A stretch of 28,865 bases of DNA from Dissophora ornata (Eukaryota > Mortierellomycota > Mortierellomycetes > Mortierellales > Mortierellaceae). This document shows positions 11,571-21,217 of this stretch, piece by piece (position 1 is the stretch's first letter; each line of letters begins with the position of its first letter). The translations under genes were made by a program, and so were the position numbers. The notes beneath the pieces are model-generated. The model had not been told where the DNA came from and did not search any database. It saw only the letters and a program-made list of their open reading frames with translations. The stretch covers positions 1-28,865 of the forward strand of contig MU616975.1 in assembly GCA_025201705.1 (NCBI GenBank), in the 5' to 3' direction.

Positions 11571-11801
11571 TATTGTTGTCTTTCGTGTAAGTGGAAGAGA
11601 CGCGGAAGGGGAATGAGAATACGAGGGGAGGCGATCAATTGAATGCGATGCGGAAGGACGGCGAACGCCCGAAAAGGAACGGTCGCGGAAATCTCAACGT
11701 CACAAAGCCACTGCTTAACCAAAACCCAAACCAGGCAAACCGTCCTTTCCCATGGGCATTTTATTATTATTGATGATGTGCTGGTGTTCATCAGCTGCAG
11801 A

Positions 11802-13883
11802 TCAGATAAGGCCCTGGCGCTTGAGATCTTCATACGTCTTCTTGTTGAACACGTTTCCTTCGGTGTCCTCAAACTCCTCGATCTGGTCCTTCTTCGTACC
11901 CTCGGGCTTAGTTCCCTTGATCCTCTTCCATACTGTGTTTGTTTCGATCAAAAAAATAAAAATAAAAAAACAAAAGCGCTCATGTAAGTTACGCATATTC
12001 GCTACGAACACATTCCGGTTTTGAAGGCGAAGCAACTTACGTGCAAGTGCATCCTCGATACCGGTGATCTCGTGGAACTGCCTCGTGTTGGGGATACCGA
12101 GGCATCGCATTCCATGAGCATGGCGCCACTCCTGAAAGTGCTTGTCAAAGGCTTTGCGACCCTTATACGTGAAATTTCCACAGATCTCGCAGGAGTATTC
12201 AACACCCAATCCATGCAACTTGTACAGCCAGTATGGAATAGGTTTGCCATCCCAACCCAATGGCAGCTTCAAGGGATTGTACACCTTTTCTTCGTCATCA
12301 GAGTCCGATTCATCCAGATCAACTTGTTCCGTTTCCAGCTCGAGCTACGTGGTTTCCAAAAAAAAAGAAGATAAAAGATAAAAGATAAAAAGTTATTTCA
12401 CCAAATTTGTGTTGCGTCGGACCATGGTCAATGAGAGGTAATTTACAACAAAAATGAGAGGCACTTACGTCGCGTTCACGACCAGTAAGAGTCTGGCGAC
12501 GTTCCACATTTTCCTTTGTATCATCGATCTGCTGCTTCAAAATGTCGGCGTACTTCTGGATCAACACCTCGGTCCATGCCATGTCCTGCTCCGGCTTAGC
12601 CTTCTCCGCCAGCACCTTGGACTGCGCCTCTTCAATGTCGCCAGTATCTCCGCTACCACCATTGGCCTGTCCATTTGCTAGTTGTGTTGCTGCCTTGATG
12701 TGCTTCTTACTTGTTAGATGTGCGTTGTAGACTGTCTCCTTGGCATATTGCTTCTTACAAGCGATGCAGAAAAGGTCTGTTGGGGGTGCATCCACTTTCT
12801 CCAGTTTGGGCCATCCTGGAAGAGTTCCTTCTTCCCACTTCTTATCAAACTCTGTCCGCGCGTCGTCCTTGATCTCTCCAATGTTTGAAAGTGGTTTGAT
12901 TCGTTTCAAAAAGCCCTCCAGATATTTGCATAGTGAATCAAGGTATCTAGTAGAACGGGGAAAAAGAGAGCTGGAGTTATTCCTCTTATAGCTCATCCGC
13001 GCTGACGAGTTCTGGGAATTCGACTTTCAATCAAAAGCGTCTTACTTTTGATACTCGGCATCCTTTTCTTTCCTTGGAATCTCATCAAACAATGTAAACT
13101 CAGAGAGATATCCCAAATAATTTGTCCGCTTCAGGCTCGTCAGATTCATGTATTGTTCATGGACCTCGTGCAGATCCAGGTATCGCCCTCCAGCCTCCTC
13201 TCCCGAGAACATGTCATCAAGAGCATCTAGTTTGGCCTCAGTTGGCTGCTGGTCCATAAACTCCAATTCCATGGGCTCCACTGCCTCGTTAGGGTATTTC
13301 CTGTGGTGGTCCTTGACCTTCTTCAGGCGGTTATAAAACTCTCCAAACTCGTTTGCTCCTGAAATGGCGTCCATCTCCTTCTTTCGGCTTCTGTATACAG
13401 CAAAGTATAAAAACAATAGACATATTTTGTCAGTGATCCATTTTTGCAAAAACCATAACGATGTCGTTCCACGTCAGGTATTCCTCCCATAGCCATAAAA
13501 AATAGCGTTACCCATCCTCATCCTTGTACAAAACCTGCAAATCCTTGCTCCTGGCGCTGATCCGATCCAGATAGCCGTCTACTGTATGTTCCTGCAGGAG
13601 ACGCTCCTTGTGCTGTTATGCGTTCCCAAAAATGTTATTAGCGTCCACGCTTATTGCCGTACATGAAGGTATCGCATGAGCCAAAGTAACCTACAGTCTT
13701 TGGGTTGAGCATGAACTGGTCAACAATAGCCTGCTCTAGGCGGTCGATCTCCTCATGGAGCCTTCGTTGGGTGTCTATTACATTGAGGATGAGATTACTT
13801 GTTAAGCATTGATGTCCTGGGGTTGAATGGCTCAAGTTCAGCTTAGAAATCCGTCCTTGTTTCTTACCGAGAACGCTGTCCAT
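11802..13883 (-). CDS. SF3A3: Splicing factor 3A subunit 3 (SF3A3 / SAP61 / Prp9)
   Basis: U2 snRNP component needed for prespliceosome assembly in the nucleus. Minus-strand exons: 13883-13868, 13774-13695, 13612-13512, 13390-13046, 12946-12469, 12344-12041, 11932-11802. All phases fit, giving 484 aa (human about 501). The start at 13883 was chosen because MDSVL plus TQRRLHEE matches the family start; upstream in-frame Mets would add an unconserved leader. Landmarks: [42 protein letters not shown]; a first C2H2-type finger (C241, C244, H257, H263), as in yeast Prp9 where metazoans have a SAP region; an acidic [12 protein letters not shown] stretch; then [20 protein letters not shown] and a second finger (C392, C395, H409, H415). 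It ends [13 protein letters not shown]. Introns are 82-124 nt. The first coding exon is 16 nt. Confidence 0.95.
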
Positions 13884-14103
13884 GCTGCGGGTCGAATTAC
13901 TGAAGAGGCTGTTGAGGGCTGAACGAGAGATCTCGTTCAGCACATCAGTCTTCAAGATCGACTTTTTGAAACGAGGACAATGGGCGCGAAAATTACGTCA
14001 CCGAAGTGACGAAACTCTCCCCGAATCATCATTTTGAGTGTGTTTCCGGACACACAAAGTTTTACGGTCCTACTGAAAAAGATCAAACTCAACGGTTAGA
14101 CTT
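13884..14103 (-). promoter_or_regulatory. SF3A3 upstream region with CRE-like and E2F-like motifs and hairpins
   Basis: Between the SF3A3 ATG and the left inverted repeat of the mobile block lie three signals. An E2F/MBF-type TTTCGCGCC on the minus strand sits at 13983-13991. It abuts a CRE-like TTACGTCA at 13993-14000. A perfect 6-bp-stem hairpin with a CGAA loop spans 13996-14011, and a second inverted repeat (GTGTGT/ACACAC around TTCCGG) spans 14038-14055. Function is inferred from motif similarity only. Confidence 0.4.
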
Positions 14104-14496
14104 ACTCAAACGATGTCTTCGTTGTTGTAACATTTAAAGCATCAACAATAGACTTACAGGCTATCAGAGCCATAGGACCGGATTCGCGACCACGTATCGC
14201 TTCAACGCGCGGGGCGAACCCCAGGTACGAGCTACGGTATTCAAAAGAGGAGAGCTTGGTTAGTCGTCGAACTATCACTCTCACCCCATCCTCTTGTGGA
14301 TAGCCCCAAAACGACAACAGCAATAAAGAAGCTCGTGGAAACAAGGAAATACAGAGAAGCCAAGCAAATGCTGGACGTACTCCAAGAAGTGAGGAGAGAA
14401 TGAGAAAGAGGAAAAGAAACGTAGAGAGAGTGTACCGGCTGTGGAGAGAGGGAAGAAAAAGGCATTTTGGGCTTACCTGAAGCGTCCAATGGTGGC
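14104..14496 (-). repeat. Left long inverted repeat (copy A)
   Basis: Read on the minus strand, this 393 bp segment aligns with 18088-18455 on the plus strand. The outer 180 bp or so differ at only about 9 positions by eye (about 95% identity). The inner part is less similar, with indels: copy A carries extra sequence at about 14385-14425. Both copies start on the inner side with CCACCATTGGACGCTTCAGG, followed by a donor-like GTAAG or GTTAG and an acceptor-like CTCTCTCCACAG. The outer part keeps an open frame containing KLSSFEYRS and RVEAIRGRESGPMALI, but most differences between the copies change amino acids, so it need not be coding. It ends about 220 bp from the SF3A3 ATG. Confidence 0.85.
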
Positions 14497-14836
14497 GAAT
14501 GGAGAGGAAGAGAAGAGAAGAGAAGAAAGAGGCTCGCTTTTATACTCTTCCGAGTCAAAGAAGCTTCCGGCTTGAATGGTGGCGCAAAAGAAAGCGCAAT
14601 AAACAAGCTCTGTGTATCGAAACGAGATGGACCGTGGTGGATGACGATCAACAATTATGAATAAACAGGAGCGACGCAGAGCTACAGCTTTGCATTTCGG
14701 TATCTTGGATCAGAAAGCTAGGATACATCAGTCTACAGTGTACACAGAGTGATCTCATTGTTAATGCGTTTTATGGTATTCATGGACTAAAGAGTTTCTT
14801 TGAACTAGCGCGACCACATTGAAGCACTCTTACCAA

Positions 14837-15685
14837 ATGTCTCCAGGCAAGAACAAGCCGTCTCGTCCCTCCACACGATTCGTGTCGAGGACTTCATTGG
14901 TATATGGTATATTTTGAAGATAACTCATGCATACATTGCTATGGACATGATGCTGACTGTACTGTTGTAAACTATATGGGACAATAGCAGGGGTCCAACG
15001 TCAACAACGCCAAACGACAGAACCACCCGCAGCTCTATCAACTATGCCGCCTGGCTCACCGCCGCAGTCTGTTTTATTTGCAACGGAGTCAGTAACACCA
15101 ACAATAGTGACACCAACAACTAAGGAAACAACGCCAGCAATTGAAGAACCTTTACTTGATGACAACGAGTGCGAAATTCTTCTTCACAGTGTCGAGGAGG
15201 CTTCTCATCGCCAGTGCGAATGGATGGTGGGCAATACTTGTGTTGCATGCTTTTTTCAAGACTTTCAGCGAAGATGTATCGACGCTTTGGTTCAGAACAA
15301 AATAAAAAAAACGGATGTCGCTGACGCCATGGCTCTTATTGGGGTGTTTGCAATGCGGATGAAGAATGTTTTTTCGGAAAAATTGCTACATGTCATAGCC
15401 AAGCCGACTGTTGACCTCCCAGACACGGGATTGGATGACGAGGTCTGCTATCTGCTGTTGTTGGGTGCTACTTGCTGCTGGGTTGCCATTTGCTACTGGC
15501 GCAACTCATGTAGCTGTGCAAACAAACCACTGGAGCGCTGGCTTTCCTGCCGTATCTGTCGCATTGCCCCACTGATGTTACGAAGAGTCTCGTTGCTCTC
15601 CTTGATACTCTGCTGTACACTCTCAGGCACGTCTGCTGGCGCCGGTGCATCTGGCTCTTCCAAGGCTCTCGATGCTTCCCGATAA
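14837..15685 (+). CDS. Hypothetical protein inside the mobile block, two-exon model
   Basis: Not recognised. Proposed exons are 14837-14906 and 14991-15685 (donor GTATAT, acceptor ATAGCAG), joining a basic start (MSPGKNKPSRPSTRF) in frame to the downstream part. A start at the ATG at 15044 is the single-exon alternative. The region has a Thr/Pro-rich stretch and then a compact coding-like part from about 15150 to 15445, including CEWMVGNTCVACFFQDFQRR, CIDALVQNKIKKTDVADAM and FSEKLLHVIAKPTVDLPD. From 15493 on, the frame runs antisense through the last exon of the recombinase, so the true 3' end is probably earlier and the last 60 residues or so are doubtful. It could be an accessory protein of the element or a captured gene fragment. 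Confidence 0.4.
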
Positions 15686-17908
15686 TACTCCAGGAACTCT
15701 GGAGTCTGGAAGACGGGATGATCCAGAGCAGGCCCCTTGTAGTCATCATGAATGTAGTTGGCCGCGTCTTGGAGGATGATGCATCTCATGACAACAAGCG
15801 CCTTCAAGAATCTTTGCTGGAGGGCGTAGTCGGCCATTGATGCTGCTCCTCGGGTATCCACCTCGACACCAACGTAAGGCTGAATCCCGACAAGACCAAC
15901 GGGCCGGGATCCATCAATACCGTTCATCAGGTCCTCGCAATTCTTGACCCAGATATCATGGTCAACGGTCCCGCGTTCAAAAAGGGCATCCTCAATAAAC
16001 AGAAAGACTTCGCACTGAAGTTGAATCGGTGGTTGCACCATGTTTCGCTTCAAATGGAACGGCCTATTCTTGAATCCTGCAATACCGAGTGCGAACTTCA
16101 CAGGGATGCTGTTAAGATATACTTGCTGCATCTTTCCCGTATTGGCGACCCAGCGTCCTCCGATCCTGATGTCATCCTCTGACATGCCCATCTTCTGGCC
16201 CTCCAGGGATCCACTGTGGCGCCCTGAATGTGTTACAGTACCGCAGTTGACCTTTTGCCAGCGCTGGACCTTGACTGTCGAGTCCCTAGTTGCAGAATAC
16301 GAGATCTCTGAACGAGGGCCTTTTTTCGGCGTATATAAGACCTTGTATTCGAGCCAGTCCATCGATCGGAACTCGGGAGGGTTCTTGTCATTCTAGGAGA
16401 GGTCATTGGAAATCATGGGTCGAGTTAGAAATGAAGAAACGAGTGACGAGCGACGAGCGAGGGTCATGTCGACAAGGAAAGCAGTCGAATCTCTCTATGG
16501 CGCCTTCAGCGACAGCCTCTTGCCTTCCTTACCTCCCACAGCTGGAACAAATAAAAAGCCAGAGCGCCGATGCAGCAGCGACGGACGTCAATATGCCGGA
16601 CCGCACCGCCATACAGGGTCTTTCCTTCCTGGTTCGTCTTGCTGCGCGTCATGGATATGAACAGCATCACTATACGCTGGATTCCATTGTTATAGTCCTC
16701 GTTAAGTATGGTGTCAATGGAGCAATCCTGTTGTCGAAGGATTAGCAAGTCCTGGTCCCTGAGGAGCATGTTGTGGCGTGCTGCAATGGCAAAGTGTTCT
16801 CTCAGACTCAACACCAGGGTCGTCGATTGGTCGACGTGACACCAGGTATCCAGGAGCATCCAAAGGAGCTCCTCTATCGAGTATGCGGATCGGAGGAGAC
16901 ACGGTGTTGTCTTCCTCTGTATGGAGTTGATCTCGCCATAAACCAGGTCCTGTCGGTACTGATCGAACGCGCTGTCCAGCATCCGACTGCTTCGTATCGA
17001 CGGGGTCGTGTTGGCACTGGCGTTGACGCGTTTGCTCTGAAAGCCTTGAAGGCGAACCAAGGCTTTGCGCGCCTGCTCCATCACCTCTAATCCACATGGC
17101 GTAGAGATCTTCTTCACCAGCTCCCCTTTCAAATCTTTGTCCTGCTCTGCCTGGTCAATTGCTAGCGGTGTAATAAAGATCCATACCACAGTGTTAGACA
17201 GACAGACTAGCAGAAGCAAACAAGCAAATAAAAAGCGGAAGTCAAAGTGCTCCAGCTAGAAAGTGTTACGTACCAGCTATGAGGTTCAATGGCGCACCTA
17301 TAGTAGCTGCTAAGGCGGCCGCTTTCACTCCATTCGCGGCCTTCACCGCCTCGTCATTGGCACTAGCACCCCCTTGGATTTCCGACGTCTCGGGCTTCCA
17401 AGAGATCAGGTACGGAATACTGGTCGGAACATCCTTTCTAGAACGGTAAAGAGCGACAGGGCTGCTTGCGAACGCTCCTCAGGGGTAGAAGTACTTGACG
17501 GCCTTTCGCTCGAACATGACTTCTTTGAAGAAACGTAAAGCCTTGACTTCGTTCACGTCGTATAGTTGAGTGGAGTCGCTGTATTCTTTGATGCAAAACT
17601 CTTACGGGGTCCCAAATATCAGTCAATGAGATGATGGATTTTTACCGTTTCACCTGCACACCTGCAAGCTGCAAGCTGCTCGATCACACGCGCCAGAACA
17701 TGTATCCCTTGCTTCAAGGCAAGGCACCATCACGTACCTTCCAGTCCTTGAGATAGGGGAGGTAATTGCGCTTTGTACTCTCGGTGATGACGACGGAGTT
17801 CAGCATCGAAGCGGCATTGAGAACATCCATCTCCCGCTGGCGCACTGGACCCTCTCCAGTATGAGTCCCTGACAGCGGCTCTCTTGGCTCGGCAATGAGT
17901 TCAGTCAT
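15493..17908 (-). pseudogene. Crypton-type tyrosine recombinase (Ndc10-like domain), one in-frame stop
   Basis: Site-specific recombinase that would cut and join element DNA through a tyrosine. Minus-strand exons: 17908-17738, 17598-17274, 17161-16533, 16392-15493; phases agree, 674 codons. Order: a SAM-like core-binding region (SVVITESTKRNYLPYLKDWK, then FCIKEYSDSTQLYDVNEVKA); a linker; RMLDSAFDQYRQDLVYGEIN and AYSIEELLWMLLDTWC, typical of Ndc10-domain proteins. The catalytic part has Arg338 in MTRSKTNQEGK, HIDVRRCCIGALAFYLFQ, His430-x2-Arg433 in THSGRHSGS, IRIGGRW, and nucleophile candidate Tyr467 in QVYLN. Numbering counts the stop codon. A TGA at 17479-17481 interrupts exon 2 (codon 97). 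I found no convincing intron that removes it, although a pyrimidine-rich AG lies about 50 nt downstream. The C-terminus ends after a short helical segment (QQSIKESNETLRNISGAMRQ), and I see no GCR1_C domain. Confidence 0.82.
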
Positions 17909-17960
17909 GATCTCGGAGTACTGTTGTATAGCTGATAAGGAGCATACGGGAGCACACATC

Positions 17961-18000
17961 ACACATATACACATATACACATATACACATATACACATAT
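17961..18000. repeat. (ACACATAT)5 octanucleotide microsatellite
   Basis: Five perfect 8-bp units lie just upstream of the recombinase start codon (17908, minus strand), inside the mobile block. On the minus strand the repeat adds a spurious Met/Cys/Ile/Val/Tyr leader in front of the true N-terminus, which is why I start the protein at MTELIAEP. Confidence 0.95.
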
Positions 18001-18087
18001 ATTATACGCGTTAATCGGCCATTGCAGCAGTATGTCAGCCCAGTTATTGAGCAAGAACTGGTATTGAGGTATTGGGAGTGGGGATGG

Positions 18088-18455
18088 GCCACCATTGGAC
18101 GCTTCAGGTTAGTCTAAAATATATTTCTCTTCTCTCTCCACAGGCGGTACACTCTCTCCTCACTTCTTGGACAACGTCCAGTGTTTGCTTGGCTTCTCTG
18201 TCTTTCCTTGTTTCCACGAGCTTCTTTATCGTTGTTGTCGTTTCGGGACTATCACAAAAGGATGGCGAGAAATGGGGTGAGAGTGATAGTTCGAGAATTA
18301 ACCAAGCTCTCCTCTTTTGAATACCGTAGCGCGTACCTGGGGCTCGCCCCGCGCGTTGAAGCGATACGTGGTCGCGAATCCGGTCCTATGGCTCTGATAG
18401 TCTGTAAGTCTATTGTTGATTCTTTAAACGTTACAACTACGAAGACATCGTTTAG
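18088..18455 (+). repeat. Right long inverted repeat (copy B)
   Basis: Inverted partner of 14104-14496. It runs from CCACCATTGGACGCTTCAGG on the inner side to GAAGACATCGTTT on the outer side. Copy B lacks a block present in copy A and has a slightly longer segment near 18260. The outer end lies about 205 bp beyond the VMA13 stop. The 204 bp between the repeat and VMA13 hold no gene that I can see. Confidence 0.85.
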
Positions 18456-18659
18456 GTCCATGTGCATTCTTAAACAACCATCTGGCACTCTATCAAGAGG
18501 CACAACAAAATTTGTGCTACAATAAAAAGTCTCGCTGCTGCAGCTGCAGCAAAAAACCAATGTCGTGCCTTTATTTTTTACGCTTTATTCAACAACGACC
18601 AAAGACGCAGAGATAGATAATCTCTTAGGCCTGAAAAGACTCTCCACACGCAGAATCGT

Positions 18660-20898
18660 TTACGCTCGCCCGCTGCCTCCAATCAAAGACCAACTCGCGT
18701 TAACGCTGTTGTATCGCACCTCCTGGTCCGGATGCGACATGAGTTCCATGATCCTCTGCTTGACACCAATTTCTTGCAGGAACCTACAGCAAAAAAACAA
18801 CAATAGTAATAGGAAGACTGGTTAGAGTCACAAAGGTCGCAGGATTCGCGTGGGAAGTCATGGAAAACAGGTGGTGATTGATTTTGCGTACTTTTTGCTG
18901 CTGGGGTCCCGCTTCACGTATTGTCCAATGTCGCTGGCTGCAACAGAGAGCACGAGTGGATCACTCGCTGTGCTGAGCAGACGGCCAAGTATTCTAAAGA
19001 AAGAAGGCGCTTTCAGCACAAGGTCTAATTTCTATTCAAATCCTATATCCTCGGTCATGACGGCATGTATCAATACCTCAATAGAGCATAGTTCTCCTTC
19101 TTAAGCTCTCGCCAGTTCTTTGTCCAGAACAGGTCAGACAAGTGGGGAGGGGACCAAGTGAGTCTTCCCGACAATAGCTCTGCTTGATAGACCTCAAACG
19201 TACTAACGGGGGAGCAGGTGATATTACATGACTTTAGTTCTCCCGCTGCAGCAGGTCAAAGCCAATAGCGCGGTCAAAGGCATATTACATGCGCTCACCT
19301 TAATGTCTGGAAATTCTCATCCAACTCGGTCTTCAGGTAGTTGACATCTTCAAGGATTTCACCGTCGGACCACTTTCGTGTCGACAGGTTCTCGGTAAAG
19401 GTCAGTAGCTTGACGGCAGCCATAGCTGCGAGGTTTGCTTCCGGTGCTTTCTCCACCAAATTCTATGAGCAGACAAATCTCAAATATTAGTAACCAACTC
19501 CGACGATCACCTCTCTAGATGTGTGATACGTGCAAGACCTACTCGCAGAGTCGAGATAATGACTCGAATAACTTTCTCCTTAATTGCCGATTTCGCAATC
19601 TCGACCAGGGTTGGAATAATATCGTATTTTCTATTAACAGACGCGCGAGTTTGTTAGAGTAGTCCAAAGAGTCCATCGTGCAAGTTCATCAAGACCGCCT
19701 TTGCAACTCCAACGCACCTGTTGACCTCCTGTGCAACAACCGTGTCGAATGTCAAGATCCAGAAGCAGTAGATCACCTGGTACTGCATCTGAGGAGAGGG
19801 TGTATCGGTCTTCAGGATCCTGACAAGTGCATCCATAGCATGCGGAGTATTCCAGTAGACAGGCCTAAGATCTCTTTGTCTGAGCGCCGACTCCAACACT
19901 TGCACCGCCAAGTCGACAACGGCGTGGTTGTTGCTCTGAAGCTGAGCGGTAGTCCAGCGGAAAAGCTCCTGCGCGGCGTCTGTACTGGGCTTTGGGCTGG
20001 CGCAAAGAAGAGTCGTGAGGATCTTGCCAGCTTTAAGTGGCACAAACTCGTCTTCGCTGCGAAGGCATCTATCGGCATCAATATTTGAATAACGTCATGT
20101 TGAGCAGAATGCAAGAAGGACGCGTCTCTGGTTGATGTGAAATTGCCATCTTGTCATATTTCCGTTGTCGAGCGTGTCACGCGTTCTTACTTGAGCAGAG
20201 GGGCGTACGGGAGAATTGGGTCGTTCTTTGCCAGCTCTAGGAAAAACGTAGCGCGCTCCTCATGATCTACAAAACGGACAGCTGGGTTAAGGCTCCTGAA
20301 CACGGCGTGTACATTAGATAGCAAACGATATGCACATTCATCATACCCAAAAGTAAGTCATCGATGAGGATGAGGATCGACTGGATGGTGTCGACGCGAA
20401 CCAGTTTCTTAAGAAGACTGATAAACAGCTCTGCGTATACTGGTCCTTCCTAGCATTGCAAGTCGGCCGCTTTAGCGTCTAGGCCAGAGTTTTTATGGGT
20501 ATGGTGTTGTACACAGTACTGCTACATTGGAATAGGTTGTAAAAGCAATTTACCTGGTCTACGACACGCGAGAGATCATCGCCAGTCTTTTTGTCAACGG
20601 CTTTAATGTAGTTTAACTCCGTCTGCGTAATAAGAGTTGCTCTTTGATAGCCCTAGAAATATCCCCAGTAGAGGAGTGTCAGTCAATTCGATCCAAAGGT
20701 CAGATACTAGCCGGGTGGAAGAGCACTCTAGGCAAACGAGGTTTTGCCTGCAGCTGCATGGAATGCATGCGAGGTTCTCTTTACCTCCCATGGAATGGGG
20801 CGTGCTCTCAGACCAGCAGTCAGGTCGTCGAGGTACGCGTTTGAGACCAGAGCAAGAGGGACCTCCGCCACGTTGTTGCTGTTGTTGCTGATAACCAT
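18660..20898 (-). CDS. VMA13: V-type H+-ATPase subunit H (Vma13)
   Basis: Regulatory subunit of the peripheral V1 sector. It couples V1 to V0 and silences free V1 at the vacuolar membrane. Minus-strand exons: 20898-20785, 20652-20554, 20449-20347, 20266-20191, 20068-19718, 19630-19543, 19462-19299, 19202-19077, 18993-18892, 18783-18660. All phases fit, giving 448 aa (yeast 478, human 483). Landmarks in order: LRARPIPWE-GYQRATLITQ, DHEERATFFLELAKNDPILP, DEFVPLKAGKILTTLL, MQYQVIYCFWILTFD, KYDIIPTLVEIAKSAIKEK, TENLSTRKWSDGEILEDVNY, LTWSPPHLSDLFWTKNWREL, ENYALLRILGRLLSTASDPL, SDIGQYVKRDP. The end VRYNSVNASWSLIGGSGRA aligns with the yeast end around IIGYTFK. This is an all-helical HEAT/ARM-type protein without membrane segments. 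Introns are 80-132 nt. Confidence 0.95.
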
Positions 20899-21217
20899 TC
20901 CTTCTGTTCTTTGTAAGTGCAATGAGGACTCTTGAATGGGAGATGAAAGGCAAGTGCGGGAATCTGAATGTCCTGACAGAGGGTGCGCGTGAACAAGGGG
21001 AAAAGAGGGGAATGCTACCTCTGAATGACGACGGACAAGGTCAGGTCGACCAAGCGAGAAGTCACATGACAAGAAGATAGATGATATGAAATGCTTGCTG
21101 TGTATTCAAAAAAGTGAACATCGATCAACTGGGCACTACCGCCTCTCTGTTGCTGGTCTATAGTCAGTCCTTGCTGTAGGCACCCTAAACTAACGCCCCC
21201 AGGTGCTAGAAAACCAC
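20899..21217 (-). promoter_or_regulatory. VMA13 promoter region with a CLEAR-like palindrome
   Basis: This 319 bp stretch separates the VMA13 ATG from the stop of the mitochondrial L19 gene, both minus strand. It carries GTCACATGAC at 21061-21070, about 163 bp upstream of the ATG. That is one base away from the palindrome GTCACGTGAC bound by bHLH factors such as TFEB on V-ATPase and lysosomal genes in animals. No other gene is seen. Confidence 0.35.

Larger units (their letters stand above)
14104..18455. mobile_element. Crypton-like tyrosine-recombinase element bounded by long inverted repeats
   Basis: A block of about 4.35 kb inserted between SF3A3 and VMA13, both minus strand. It contains a four-exon Crypton-type recombinase (15493-17908, -) and a plus-strand companion frame (14837-15685). 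The two ends (14104-14496 and 18088-18455) are inverted copies of each other, with the shared terminus AAACGATGTCTTCGT pointing outward on both sides. I could not find a clear target-site duplication: flanks read ...TTACTC on the left and AGGTCC... on the right. It is either one element with terminal repeats, or a Crypton nested in an older inverted-repeat element; the sequence alone does not decide. The recombinase has an in-frame stop, so this copy is probably not autonomous. Confidence 0.65.

Noticed and set aside
13884..13955. Upstream in-frame extension of SF3A3
   Set aside because: The family starts at the Met matching 13883; the leader has no conserved features.
15586..15685. C-terminal part of the plus-strand frame in the mobile block as real coding sequence
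   Set aside because: It lies antisense to the well-supported last exon of the recombinase and loses ordinary composition (Ser/Leu/Ala runs).
17961..18000. Possible CRISPR or tandem functional repeat
   Set aside because: It is a perfect 8-bp microsatellite without spacers, in a eukaryotic context.
14104..18455. Terminal GTCAC-type or short target duplication for the element
   Set aside because: Comparing the bases just outside the two outer ends showed no shared direct repeat that I could defend.
20728..21072. Extending VMA13 upstream to the Met at 21072
   Set aside because: The family begins close to the Met at 20898; the upstream in-frame sequence is not VMA13-like and includes the proposed promoter.
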